From contig SZOQ01000008.1 in the NCBI GenBank assembly GCA_030272835.1, forward strand, positions 1-64,000: DNA of 64,000 nucleotides, in the 5' to 3' direction. Origin of the DNA: 2-12-FULL-60-25 sp003576745 (GTDB taxonomy: Bacteria > Patescibacteriota > Patescibacteriia > 2-12-FULL-60-25). Below the pieces are notes generated by a model. It was not told the DNA's origin and did not search any database. It was given only the letters and a program-made list of their open reading frames with translations. The translations under genes were made by a program, and so were the position numbers. Shown here one piece after another: positions 34,177 to 42,619 of this stretch. Positions within the stretch are counted from its first letter, which is position 1, and every line of letters starts with the position of its first letter.

Positions 34177-35259
34177 ATGCGGAACGCCCTTCTTTTTTCC
34201 CTCGTCCTCGCCCTCCTTTTGGGAGCGGCGCCCGTGCGCATCGCGCATGCCGCGATTCTCCCTTCGGATCTCGTGCGTTCATTCGATGTGGATACGATTT
34301 ATTACGTTTCTCCCGCGGACGGCAAACGATACAGCTTTCCCTCCGTCGGCGTTTATCATACCTGGTACGCGAATTTTGAACGGGTAGCATTCGTTTCCGC
34401 GGAGGAATTGGCGGCGATTCCGTTCGGAGGCGTGGTATATGTGCGGCCGGGGTCCGCCATGGTAAAAGTGACGACCGATCCCAAAACCTATGCCGTCGCG
34501 GCAGGCGGAAAGCTCCGCCATGTCGCGAATGAGGAAGCGGCCGCGAGCGTGTATGGCGCGGACTGGAACACGCATATTATCGACATCGATCAGGCATTTT
34601 TCGCGAATTACGATATCGGCGCGACGGTGGCGGGGGCCGATGACTATGTCCCCGCATACGAACTCCACATGAACGGAGAAATTTTTCAGACACTTGATCG
34701 GCCGGCCGGGGGAGCGGGCGCCGCGCCCCAGAGCATGAACGGAACACTGCCTTCGTCCATCGGCGCAGGATCAGGATTCTACGCCGAAACCGCTATGCTC
34801 TCACCGTCGAATGCCGACCGCATGCTTCTGGCCGCGAACGATGTTGTATTCGCGCGATGCGAAACAAGCGTATGCGCGGGCGTAGCCGGACCCTTTTTTA
34901 ACGCGGAAAATATCAAGGTCGAAAGTTATGCATGTGATGCATATCGAACATGCCGGCGAACCGCGCTCGGTTCCGTTCATATTCTGCCATCATCGTCCAT
35001 GCCGAACTTGTCCGTGAACTTCGATCATCATATAGGAACCAAAACGGCCACGCTCACGCTCGCGGCCTCGGGCGGCACGCCGTCGCATATCTCCATTACC
35101 CGCGAAGCGGGGCAAACAACGACCTGCGCGAATACGAATGTCTGCCAAACAGAAAGCCCCCCGCTTTCCCTTGGCCCATACACCTATACTGCCCTTGCCT
35201 GCGACGAGGCTCGCCGTTGCGTGTTTGCGGATCCCATAACCATCGGCCCTTTGTATTAA
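34177..35259 (+). CDS. Secreted protein of a tandem three-gene family, member 1
   Basis: A 360-residue exported protein. A signal peptide (MRNALLFSLVLALLLGAAPV) precedes a module of about 130 residues shared with the next two genes: ILPSDLVRSFDVDTIYY, HTWYANFERV, VYVRPGSAMVKVTTDPKTY, KLRHVANEEAAASVYG and DIDQAFFANYDIG. The C-terminal 190 residues are unique, with several Cys pairs (FARCETSVCAGV, YACDAYRTCRR, TTCANTNVCQT, LACDEARRC) and an Ig-like feel. It is the most diverged copy. An extended -10 (TGGTATCCT) lies 14 nt before the ATG. Confidence 0.75.
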   Translation: MRNALLFSLVLALLLGAAPVRIAHAAILPSDLVRSFDVDTIYYVSPADGKRYSFPSVGVYHTWYANFERVAFVSAEELAAIPFGGVVYVRPGSAMVKVTTDPKTYAVAAGGKLRHVANEEAAASVYGADWNTHIIDIDQAFFANYDIGATVAGADDYVPAYELHMNGEIFQTLDRPAGGAGAAPQSMNGTLPSSIGAGSGFYAETAMLSPSNADRMLLAANDVVFARCETSVCAGVAGPFFNAENIKVESYACDAYRTCRRTALGSVHILPSSSMPNLSVNFDHHIGTKTATLTLAASGGTPSHISITREAGQTTTCANTNVCQTESPPLSLGPYTYTALACDEARRCVFADPITIGPLY

Positions 35260-35278
35260 CATCGCCTCCTCGCCGAAA

Positions 35279-35304
35279 GCCTCCCGTAGCGCGGGGGGCG
35301 TTTT
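35279..35304 (+). terminator. Hairpin terminator between members 1 and 2
   Basis: Stem GCCTCCCG with CGGGGGGC (one wobble) followed by GTTTTCG. Confidence 0.6.
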
Positions 35305-35322
35305 CGTGTAAGATATAGGCAT

Positions 35323-36729
35323 ATGAAACGATGCCTCTTTTTCCTCTCCGTCGCTTTGGGCCTTCTATCCGTTGCTGGCGCGAACGCCGCAACGCTTTCC
35401 CCCGGCGATCTCATAAAGGCCTCCGGGTCTGCCGTGTACTATTACGGCGCGGACGGGACGCGCCTCGCATTCCCGAATGAAAAAACGTATTTCACGTGGT
35501 ATGCAGACTTCTCGTCGGTGAAAACCGTTACTGATGCGGAGCTCGCGGCCATTCCGTACGAAGGCAAGGTCGTCACCTACCGCCCGGGTACGCGAATGCT
35601 AAAACTCACCACCGATCCAAAGGTGTATGCCGTAGGTCCGAAAAATGAACTGCGCTGGATCACAAATGAACAGATCGCGGGCGAGCTATTCGGAAGCGGC
35701 TGGGCCATGCAGGTGGACGATCTTCCCGATGCCTTCTTTGTTTTTTACAATATCGGATCGAGTATTGCGCAGGCATCCGAATACAGTGCCGATGCGCTGA
35801 AAAACGAGGCGCAAAATATCGGCGATCTCGCCCCCGCGCCGTCGCCCGAACCCGGACCCCTTCCCGAACCCGAACCGAGTCCCCTGTCATTCAATCTCAC
35901 CATGACGCCGAGCAAAGCCGAAGCTCAACCGAATGAGGGCGTAGATCTTTTGGCGCAGACGAATTATCCGGGACAAATACAGACCCTCGATATTTTCGTA
36001 AACGGCAATCTGTATACGTCATGCGCATCCGTCACCAGCTGTTCCATCTCGTGGAAAATCCCAACCATCTCCTATGCCGCGGAATACGTGTATACGGCGC
36101 GTCTCGTGACCATGAACGAGGGGACATTTGAGGCGACCGGAAAAACGGCCGTGGTCATGGAGCCGCTCCATGCGTCCATCCAGGTGAACCTGGAACGCGA
36201 AACGATACGGCCGAATCAAATCGCCTATGTCCGTTCGCAGGTGGTGCAGGGCCTGACCGCCGCAAAGAATGAAATTGTCATAGACGGCGTGGCCGTAAAA
36301 GCGTGCACCTCGACGCCCGGCGATTGTCGGTACCAGGATTATGTAGCGGGGGAAATCGGTTCCACGCATCAAGTATATGCGCGCGTGGAAACGCCGGACG
36401 GTCTCAAGTACCGGAGCGCGGCAAAGACCCTGACCATCGCGGAGAATGATACGCCCATCATCACGCTCGGGACGAGCCTCGGTTCCATATATCCGTCCGA
36501 AACCGTCGAGGTTCATGCCGTGGCGAATGATGATGATGGCGTGGACTATGTCGAGATCCTGTATGAGGAACAAGTGATGGCGCATTGCATCGGCGCACTT
36601 CCCTGTTTTGTGTATATCGGGCCATTCAAGGACAAGCCGAGCGGAACCGTGCTGGAATTCAAAGCGCGCGCCGCGGATTTGCTCGGCGCGATGGGCGAAA
36701 CCACGGGCGGATACGTTCTTCTGAAGTAG
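35323..36729 (+). CDS. Secreted protein of a tandem three-gene family, member 2, with Ig-like repeats
   Basis: A 468-residue exported protein. Signal peptide MKRCLFFLSVALGLLSVAGA, then the shared module: LSPGDLIKASGSAVYYYGAD, FPNEKTYFTWYADFSSVKTV, VTYRPGTRMLKLTTDPKVY, LRWITNEQIAGELFG and LPDAFFVFYNIGSS. A Pro/Glu linker (PSPEPGPLPEPEPSP) leads to three beta-sandwich repeats of about 95 residues, each with a paired Cys (SCASVTSC, KACTSTPGDC, AHCIGALPC). It is probably a surface or wall-associated protein. Promoter-like TAAGAT lies about 8 nt before the ATG. Confidence 0.8.
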   Translation: MKRCLFFLSVALGLLSVAGANAATLSPGDLIKASGSAVYYYGADGTRLAFPNEKTYFTWYADFSSVKTVTDAELAAIPYEGKVVTYRPGTRMLKLTTDPKVYAVGPKNELRWITNEQIAGELFGSGWAMQVDDLPDAFFVFYNIGSSIAQASEYSADALKNEAQNIGDLAPAPSPEPGPLPEPEPSPLSFNLTMTPSKAEAQPNEGVDLLAQTNYPGQIQTLDIFVNGNLYTSCASVTSCSISWKIPTISYAAEYVYTARLVTMNEGTFEATGKTAVVMEPLHASIQVNLERETIRPNQIAYVRSQVVQGLTAAKNEIVIDGVAVKACTSTPGDCRYQDYVAGEIGSTHQVYARVETPDGLKYRSAAKTLTIAENDTPIITLGTSLGSIYPSETVEVHAVANDDDGVDYVEILYEEQVMAHCIGALPCFVYIGPFKDKPSGTVLEFKARAADLLGAMGETTGGYVLLK

Positions 36730-36740
36730 CGCATCATCCG

Positions 36741-36769
36741 TTGACGTCCCCCGGTATTGCGGGCATCAT
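36741..36769 (+). promoter_or_regulatory. Promoter of the cupredoxin-bearing member 3
   Basis: TTGACG, 17 bp, CATCAT; leader of about 25-30 nt. Confidence 0.6.
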
Positions 36770-36800
36770 AACAATCACATTTATTCATTCTTCACCATAT

Positions 36801-37595
36801 ATGATGAAACGACTCCTTACATTCATCGCGGGCATTGCCGTGTTCGCGACCAGCGTTCTGCCCACGAGCGCGGCCACGACGGACGTTGCCTTAAGCCCCG
36901 GCGATCTTATTACAAGCAATCAAACGCAGGCGGTGTATTATTACGCCCCGGACGGCCGCCGGTATGTGTTCCCGAATGAAAAGACCTATTTCACATGGTA
37001 TCCGGATTTTTCGACGGTTAAGGTGATTGACCATGGCAGGCTCTCCACCCTCCCGCTCGGCCGCAGCAATGTCACCTATCGCCCGGGCGTAAAAATGGTA
37101 AAGATCACCACGGATCCGCGCACCTATGTTGTGGAACGCGGCGGCATTCTGCGTCATGTTACGAGCGAGGAACTCGCCAAAACGCTGTATGGCACCAATT
37201 GGAAGGACAAGATCGAGGACGTCCCGGATGCGTTCTTCTCCAATTACAAAGTCGGAACGCAAATCGACACGGCATCCCAGTACAGCCCGGCGGACGTCAC
37301 GAATACCACGGCAACCATTACGCAGGATAAGAGCTTCGACGACACCATCGCAACCATCTCCATCGGAAATATTTCTAATGGATTCGTGCCGAAGAGCCTT
37401 ACCATCAAAAAGAACACGCGCGTAACCTGGGTCAATCGCGACATTGCGGATCATACGGTTACAGGGACCGGATTCAATTCCGGCAATATCCCCGCGGACG
37501 GCGAATTCAGCTATACCTTTAAGAACGTGGGGTCGTACAACTACTCCTGCTCCATTCACCCGAGCATGACGGCGACGATCAACGTGGTGGAATAA
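36801..37595 (+). CDS. Secreted protein of a tandem three-gene family, member 3, with C-terminal cupredoxin
   Basis: A 264-residue exported protein. Signal peptide MMKRLLTFIAGIAVFATSVL, then the shared module: LSPGDLITSNQTQAVYYYAP, FPNEKTYFTWYPDFSTVKVI, VTYRPGVKMVKITTDPRTY, LRHVTSEELAKTLYG and VPDAFFSNYKVGTQ. The last 80 residues are a plastocyanin-type cupredoxin: ISNGFVPKSLTIKKNTRVTW, DIADHTVTG (His ligand) and YNYSCSIHPSMTATI (Cys, His and Met ligands), so a type-1 copper site is likely complete. A role in electron transfer or copper binding at the surface follows from the family; partners are unknown. Confidence 0.85.
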   Translation: MMKRLLTFIAGIAVFATSVLPTSAATTDVALSPGDLITSNQTQAVYYYAPDGRRYVFPNEKTYFTWYPDFSTVKVIDHGRLSTLPLGRSNVTYRPGVKMVKITTDPRTYVVERGGILRHVTSEELAKTLYGTNWKDKIEDVPDAFFSNYKVGTQIDTASQYSPADVTNTTATITQDKSFDDTIATISIGNISNGFVPKSLTIKKNTRVTWVNRDIADHTVTGTGFNSGNIPADGEFSYTFKNVGSYNYSCSIHPSMTATINVVE

Positions 37596-37617
37596 GCCCT
37601 TGCCCGCCAAAGATGCA

Positions 37618-37646
37618 ACACCCCCGCTCCCGCGGGGGTGTTTTTT
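37618..37646 (+). terminator. Intrinsic terminator after the cupredoxin gene
   Basis: Perfect 9-bp stem (CACCCCCGC with GCGGGGGTG), loop TCCC, followed by TTTTTT. Confidence 0.9.
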
Positions 37647-37680
37647 CGATTATGCCCATGACTGCTACAATGGTCCGCAT

Positions 37681-38676
37681 ATGCCAGCCCCCAAAAAACC
37701 GGGAATCCTCGGATGGATTCTCTATGCGATGGCCCTTATTGCCGGCCTCGCCATTATCAGTTCGATCGTTCAGTCCATAACATCCTGGCCCGCATCCAAA
37801 ACTCGCGGCATCGCCACGAACCAGATGGGCGAAGGCGTTGCCGGATATGCGGCGCCGGACATGATGCCCTTCGGAGCGCCGGTGGAGAGCAAATTCATGG
37901 ACGCCATGATCGCTCCCTCGCCGATGCTTCCCCCGCCCGTTGGCGGAGGATCGACGAACCGCGACCTTGAAGGAAATGTCCCGGAACCGAAAATCATCCG
38001 AAACGGCGATTTGAATCTCCGAGTTGCCGACGCCACCGAGGCCATGGCCGCGGCGCGGAATATCGCGAATGGCGCGCAAGGATTCGTCGAGCAATCGTCG
38101 GTCAGCGATACGGGAACAGGGCCGCGTACGGGATATATGACCTTGCGAATCCCGGCGGCGGCATTTGACGATGTCTTCGGCAAACTGAAAGCGCTCGCCG
38201 TGGTGGTTCTCCATGAAGAAACCGGCGCACAGGACATCACCGCCCAATTTATTGATCTGGAGGCAAGGCTCAAAAATGCAAAAGCGGAAGAAGCATCGTA
38301 TGTCGCCATATTAAGCCGCGCCGGCGATATTGAAGACGTGCTCATGGTGACGCGCCAGCTCGCCGAGGTGCGCGGCCGTATTGAGCAGATGCAGGCTGAG
38401 CAACGGTATCTTGAAAATCAGACGGACCTCGCGACTATACGGCTCACGCTTACCGAAGAAACGCGTTTCGAAATTCCCTCGCGCACCTGGAAACCCGGAG
38501 AAGTGCTGCGGCAGGCTTTCCAGGATCTTGTTCTTTCCCTGCAGGGATTTGTCGATTTCCTCATCCGCTTTACCATCGCCCTCCTAGGCCTTCTCCTCCC
38601 CGTCGGCGCCTTTGTCGCGCTTCTCATCTGGATCGGCTGGCGGCTCGTGAAAGCGGTGCTCCGCAAGATCAAATAA
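37681..38676 (+). CDS. DUF4349-family membrane protein
   Basis: A 331-residue protein with an N-terminal membrane helix (ILGWILYAMALIAGLAIIS), an extracytoplasmic domain and a C-terminal helix (FTIALLGLLLPVGAFVALLIW). The middle shows the DUF4349 pattern: IIRNGDLNLRVADATEAMAA, GYMTLRIPAAAFDDVFGKL and the coiled-coil stretch VRGRIEQMQAEQRYLENQT followed by ATIRLTLTEE. Family function is unknown; it resembles envelope-spanning coiled-coil proteins. The extended -10 TGCTACAAT lies 9 nt before the ATG. The transketolase pair follows after 3 nt and may share its mRNA. Confidence 0.85.
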   Translation: MPAPKKPGILGWILYAMALIAGLAIISSIVQSITSWPASKTRGIATNQMGEGVAGYAAPDMMPFGAPVESKFMDAMIAPSPMLPPPVGGGSTNRDLEGNVPEPKIIRNGDLNLRVADATEAMAAARNIANGAQGFVEQSSVSDTGTGPRTGYMTLRIPAAAFDDVFGKLKALAVVVLHEETGAQDITAQFIDLEARLKNAKAEEASYVAILSRAGDIEDVLMVTRQLAEVRGRIEQMQAEQRYLENQTDLATIRLTLTEETRFEIPSRTWKPGEVLRQAFQDLVLSLQGFVDFLIRFTIALLGLLLPVGAFVALLIWIGWRLVKAVLRKIK

Positions 38677-38679
38677 CGT

Positions 38680-39543
38680 ATGCCCGCCCTGTACGAAACA
38701 AAAACGAAGAAACTGCAACGCCTAGCAAATACGCTACGCCAGCACGTTATCCGCATGGTCGCTCGCGCCGGAAGCGGGCATCAGGGCGGGCCCCTCGGCC
38801 TCGCGGAAATTTTCTCCGTATTGTATTTCCATCAGCTCCGGCACCGTCCGAAACACCCGCAATGGGAAAACCGTGATCGGCTCATCCTTTCGAACGGCCA
38901 TGTCTGCCCCATCCAATATGCGGCCATGGCGGAAGCGGGATATTTTCCGGTAAAGGAACTTGATACCCTGCGGCGGCTCGGAAGCCGGCTCCAGGGCCAT
39001 CCCGAACGAACACGCCTACCCGGGCTGGAAACTACCTCGGGACCGCTTGGCGCCGGTCTCGCGCAGGCCGCCGGTCTCGCGTATGCCGGGCGCATGGACG
39101 GAAAAACCTGGTTCGTGTACTGCGTAACATCCGACGGGGAACATGAAGCCGGTATGCACTGGGAAGCATGCCTTTTCGCCGGAAAATACCGGCTGGACAA
39201 TCTCATTCAAATCGTGGACCGCAACAATATTCAAATCGACGGCGACACCGAGGACGTGATGCCGCTCGAACCACTGCGAAAAAAGTACGAAGCCTTTAAC
39301 TGGCATGTTATTGAATGCAATGGCAATGACGTGGAGGAAGTAAACAACGCCATCGATGAAGCAAAAGGCATTCATCAAAAACCGATCTGCATTCTCGCGC
39401 ATACCATTCCGGGAAAAGGAGTTTCTTACATGGAGAATAACTATCTGTGGCACAGTCAGCCGTTCGCCGAGGGGCAGGCGGAGCAGGCCCTCGCCGAGCT
39501 CCGGGCCGCGGAACGGGAACTCCGGGCCGAACAGCAAAAATAG
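38680..39543 (+). CDS. tktA: Transketolase, N-terminal (TPP-binding) subunit
   Basis: A 287-residue protein equal to the first half of transketolase. Thiamine-diphosphate and substrate motifs: ARAGSGHQGGPLGLAEIFSV, LSNGHVCPIQYAAMAEAGYF, ETTSGPLGAGLAQAAGLAYA, and SDGEHEAGMHWEACLFAG with VDRNNIQIDGDTEDVM (metal site). The second half is the next gene, 1 nt away in effect, so the two subunits should form one enzyme. Split transketolases are common in archaea and Patescibacteria. It moves two-carbon units in the pentose phosphate route. Confidence 0.93.
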   Translation: MPALYETKTKKLQRLANTLRQHVIRMVARAGSGHQGGPLGLAEIFSVLYFHQLRHRPKHPQWENRDRLILSNGHVCPIQYAAMAEAGYFPVKELDTLRRLGSRLQGHPERTRLPGLETTSGPLGAGLAQAAGLAYAGRMDGKTWFVYCVTSDGEHEAGMHWEACLFAGKYRLDNLIQIVDRNNIQIDGDTEDVMPLEPLRKKYEAFNWHVIECNGNDVEEVNNAIDEAKGIHQKPICILAHTIPGKGVSYMENNYLWHSQPFAEGQAEQALAELRAAERELRAEQQK

Positions 39544-39544
39544 T

Positions 39545-40546
39545 ATGCTGAAAAAAAACGCGCACCTCCTTCCGCTCCCGAAACTTCTTGGCAAAGGGCT
39601 TGATATGGCCGCGACGCGCAATGGCTACGGTCACGGCGTAGTGGACGCCGCAAAACGGGACAAGCGCATTGTTGTTTTATGCGCCGATCTCACCGAATCA
39701 ACAAGAAACGACGAGTTCAAAAAGCTGTTCCCGGACAGATTCATCCAAATGGGCGTTCACGAACAGCTCCTTGCGGCGTCCGCGGCCGGTCTCGCGCTCG
39801 GAGGAAAAATTCCCTTCATTACGAGCTATGCCATGTTCTGTCCCGGGCGCGCATGGGAAATGATCCGGACGAATATCTGCCTCAATGATGTGAATGTGAA
39901 AGTCATTGGAAGCCACGCGGGGGTTTCTGTGGGCCCGGACGGCGCCACGCATCAGGCCATCGAGGATATCGCGATTATGCGCCCCATCCCGAACATAACC
40001 ATCCTCGCGCCCTGCGACGTGAACGAGGCGCGAAAAGCCACGGCCGCCGTGGCGGCATATGACGGGCCATGCTATGTCCGATTCGCGCGTGAAAAAACGC
40101 CGGTGTTCACCACGGCGCGAACGCCGTTCAAAATCGGCAGGGCGGAAATCTACCGCGATGGAAAAGACGCGGCTATTATTGCGTGCGGCCCGCTCGTCTA
40201 TAATGCCCTTGTTGCCGCAGAAGAGCTGTCGAAGGAGGGTATAAACGCCATGGTGATAAATTCCCACACCATAAAACCGCTGGACGGGGCGGCCGTTCTG
40301 AAGGCGGCAAAAACCTGCCGCGCCGTGGTAACCGTAGAAGAGCATCAGGTAACGGGCGGACTCGGAGGCGCCGTGTCGGAATACCTTTCCGCAACCTTCC
40401 CGGTGCCGCAGGAATTCATCGGCGTGCCCAATGCCTTCGGCGAGTCCGGCAACCCGTTCGAGCTTGTGGAACATTTCGGCATGGGCGTGGTGAATATCAA
40501 GCGTGCGGTAAAACACGTGATAAAACGCAAGCGATCGTATGCATGA
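39545..40546 (+). CDS. tktB: Transketolase, C-terminal (pyrimidine-binding) subunit
   Basis: A 333-residue protein equal to the second half of transketolase. The pyrimidine domain has VVLCADLTESTRNDEF, MGVHEQLLAASAAGLALGG (catalytic Glu), SHAGVSVGPDGATHQAIED and IPNITILAPCDVNEARKA; the C-terminal domain has YVRFAREKTPVF and VEEHQVTGGLGGAVSEYL. The ATG at 39545 is 1 nt after the stop of the N-terminal subunit; longer in-frame starts lie inside that gene. Its end overlaps the PfkB kinase start by 8 nt. Confidence 0.93.
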   Translation: MLKKNAHLLPLPKLLGKGLDMAATRNGYGHGVVDAAKRDKRIVVLCADLTESTRNDEFKKLFPDRFIQMGVHEQLLAASAAGLALGGKIPFITSYAMFCPGRAWEMIRTNICLNDVNVKVIGSHAGVSVGPDGATHQAIEDIAIMRPIPNITILAPCDVNEARKATAAVAAYDGPCYVRFAREKTPVFTTARTPFKIGRAEIYRDGKDAAIIACGPLVYNALVAAEELSKEGINAMVINSHTIKPLDGAAVLKAAKTCRAVVTVEEHQVTGGLGGAVSEYLSATFPVPQEFIGVPNAFGESGNPFELVEHFGMGVVNIKRAVKHVIKRKRSYA

Positions 40547-41546
40547 TCACGTAAAACTGCTCGCCGTGGGTGATGCCACCAAGGACGTTTTTATTAATAT
40601 CGAGGAAGCAACAGTGAGCTGTACCTTGAATACGGAGGCGTGCCTGCTGTGTTTAAATTATGCGGACAAAATTCCCGTAAAAAGCGTGGTGCAAGTCCGC
40701 GCCGCCGGAAACGCCGCGAATGCGGCCGTAGGAACGCGGCGGCTTGGGCATACGAGCGCCCTGCTCACCATTTTGGGAGACGATGACGACGGGCATGAGC
40801 TTCAGGAAGCGCTCCGGCACGAAAAGGTGGATCACCGCTTTGTCCAATTCGACAAAAAACACGCCACGAATTACTCCACGGTGCTGAATTTCAAAGGCGA
40901 ACGGACCATCCTCATACATCATGAGCCCAGAACCTATTGCTTCCCAAAAAAAATTCCGCATGCCGACTGGGTGTACTACACCACGCTCGGGGAAAACCAC
41001 GAGCCCCTCGAAAAGGGCCTGCTCGCTTATCTGAAACGCCATCCGAACACAAAGCTTCTGTTCAATCCCGGCGTATTCCAGCTCCGGCGCGGACGCAAAG
41101 CCCTGCTTCCCGTCCTTAAACGCTCAACCATCCTGATCGTGAATAAACACGAAGCCGAGCTCTTGCTGGAAGAACGGCAGGGACATGAAATGCCCAATCT
41201 GCTCATGCGTCTGCGCGACCTGGGATCGGATATCGTTATCATCACGGACGGACCAAAGGGATCCTGCGCGTTTAATGGAAAGGAAATGTGGTCGCTCGCC
41301 GTGTTCCCGGGAAAAGCCAAAGAACGCACGGGCGCCGGCGACGCATATGCCACCGGACTCGTGAATGGTCTTGTCTCAAAAACATCGCTCCCCGAAGCCA
41401 TGCGCTGGGGTACGGCGAATGCCTGGAGCGTCATCCGCGATATTGGACCTCAAAAAGGCCTGCTCGACGCCGCAGGCATGAAAAAGACCCTCTCAAAATT
41501 CTTGTCCATTAAGGCCGTCCGCATCAATCACTTCGCAAAACGATAG
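40539..41546 (+). CDS. PfkB-family sugar kinase (copy 1)
   Basis: A 335-residue ribokinase-like kinase. Near the N-terminus is a Cys-rich insertion (CTLNTEACLLCLNYADKIPV), then the GG-equivalent AAGNAANAAVGTRRLG and, at the C-terminus, the anion hole and catalytic base ERTGAGDAYATGLVNGL. Its gene sits between transketolase and fructose-bisphosphate aldolase, with overlap to the former and 7 nt to the latter. Phosphorylation of fructose 6-phosphate or another sugar phosphate is therefore a fair guess, replacing a PfkA-type enzyme; ribose, adenosine or fructose cannot be excluded. Confidence 0.85.
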   Translation: MHDHVKLLAVGDATKDVFINIEEATVSCTLNTEACLLCLNYADKIPVKSVVQVRAAGNAANAAVGTRRLGHTSALLTILGDDDDGHELQEALRHEKVDHRFVQFDKKHATNYSTVLNFKGERTILIHHEPRTYCFPKKIPHADWVYYTTLGENHEPLEKGLLAYLKRHPNTKLLFNPGVFQLRRGRKALLPVLKRSTILIVNKHEAELLLEERQGHEMPNLLMRLRDLGSDIVIITDGPKGSCAFNGKEMWSLAVFPGKAKERTGAGDAYATGLVNGLVSKTSLPEAMRWGTANAWSVIRDIGPQKGLLDAAGMKKTLSKFLSIKAVRINHFAKR

Positions 41547-41553
41547 GATATTT

Positions 41554-42471
41554 ATGCTTGTCACCGCAAAAACGCTTCTCGTGCCGGCGCGAAAAAAGAA
41601 ATATGCGATTCCCGCCTTCAACGTGAACAATCTTGAATTCCTGAAGTCGGTTATGGCCGCGGCGGAAGCCATGAAGTCCCCGGTAATCGTTCAAACGTCC
41701 GAAGGAGCCGTCGAGTACGCGGGGATGGACTATCTCGTCGCCATGATTCGCGTGGCGGCTTCGGGAAATATTCCAGTCGCCATGCACCTGGATCATGGAA
41801 AGAACCTCGGCATCATCCGACAGGCGATACGCTCGGGATATTCTTCGGTAATGATTGACGCCTCGGCGCTCCCGTACAGGGAGAATGTCGCCAAAACGAA
41901 AAAAGTCGTACGCTGGGCGCATGCGAAGCGGATTTCGGTGGAAGCAGAAATCGGCGCGCTCGCCGGCATCGAGGATTTGGTGAGCGTGCAGGAACGCGAT
42001 GCGAAACTTACGGATCCCGAAGAAGCCCTCCGATTCGCCCACGCTACCGGCTGCGACAGTCTGGCCGTTGCCATCGGTACGGCGCACGGCGCATTCAAGT
42101 TCAAAGGGATGACGCATTTGGACATTCCGCGGCTTCAACGAATCGCCGCGCTCGTAAAACTTCCCATCGTGCTCCACGGAGCCTCCGGCGTGCGCGAGGA
42201 TTTGAAACAGCTCGCGGAACGCCATGGCGCGAAGCTCGGAAAGGCGCGAGGGGTTTTGGATGGCGATATCCGAAAGGCCATCCGGCAAGGCGTTGCCAAG
42301 GTGAACATCGATACAGATTTGCGCATCGCATTCACGGCGGGCATCAGGGAAGCGGTGGACGGCCTTCCGACCATCATCGATCCCCGAAAACTCCTCGAAA
42401 GGCCAAATACCCTCTTAACCGAGGTCGCAAAACAAAAAATGAAGCTCTTTGGAAGCGCAGGCCGCGCCTGA
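41554..42471 (+). CDS. fba: Class II fructose-bisphosphate aldolase
   Basis: A 305-residue zinc aldolase. Motifs in order: YAIPAFNVNNLEFLKSVM, VAMHLDHGKNLGIIRQAI (zinc His), SVMIDASALPYRENV, EAEIGALAGIEDLVS, AVAIGTAHGAFKFKG (zinc His), LPIVLHGASGVREDL (zinc His) and GVAKVNIDTDLRIAF (substrate Asp). It splits fructose 1,6-bisphosphate into two trioses or runs in reverse. Its place after transketolase and a PfkB kinase suggests one operon linking pentose phosphates to trioses. Confidence 0.94.
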   Translation: MLVTAKTLLVPARKKKYAIPAFNVNNLEFLKSVMAAAEAMKSPVIVQTSEGAVEYAGMDYLVAMIRVAASGNIPVAMHLDHGKNLGIIRQAIRSGYSSVMIDASALPYRENVAKTKKVVRWAHAKRISVEAEIGALAGIEDLVSVQERDAKLTDPEEALRFAHATGCDSLAVAIGTAHGAFKFKGMTHLDIPRLQRIAALVKLPIVLHGASGVREDLKQLAERHGAKLGKARGVLDGDIRKAIRQGVAKVNIDTDLRIAFTAGIREAVDGLPTIIDPRKLLERPNTLLTEVAKQKMKLFGSAGRA

Positions 42472-42499
42472 CTCCGCCGCGACCAATGCAGCCGTTAAC

Positions 42500-42524
42500 A
42501 AAAAACGGGCAAACGCCCGTTTTT
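42500..42524 (+). terminator. Intrinsic terminator of the carbon-metabolism operon
   Basis: Stem ACGGGC with GCCCGT (extended by A/T pairs), loop AAAC, followed by TTTTTG. Confidence 0.85.
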
Positions 42525-42531
42525 GCGCTCC

Positions 42532-42560
42532 TTGACAAACGCTCCGTTTTCCGCCATTGT
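42532..42560 (+). promoter_or_regulatory. Promoter of the 521-aa acidic protein gene
   Basis: TTGACA, 17 bp, CATTGT; leader of about 53 nt with a GGAGGAGG Shine-Dalgarno site. Confidence 0.75.
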
Positions 42561-42619
42561 GCGGTGTTGCACCTTCACGTTTGTAGAATTCAACCAATCC
42601 TCAAACCCCGGAGGAGGAC

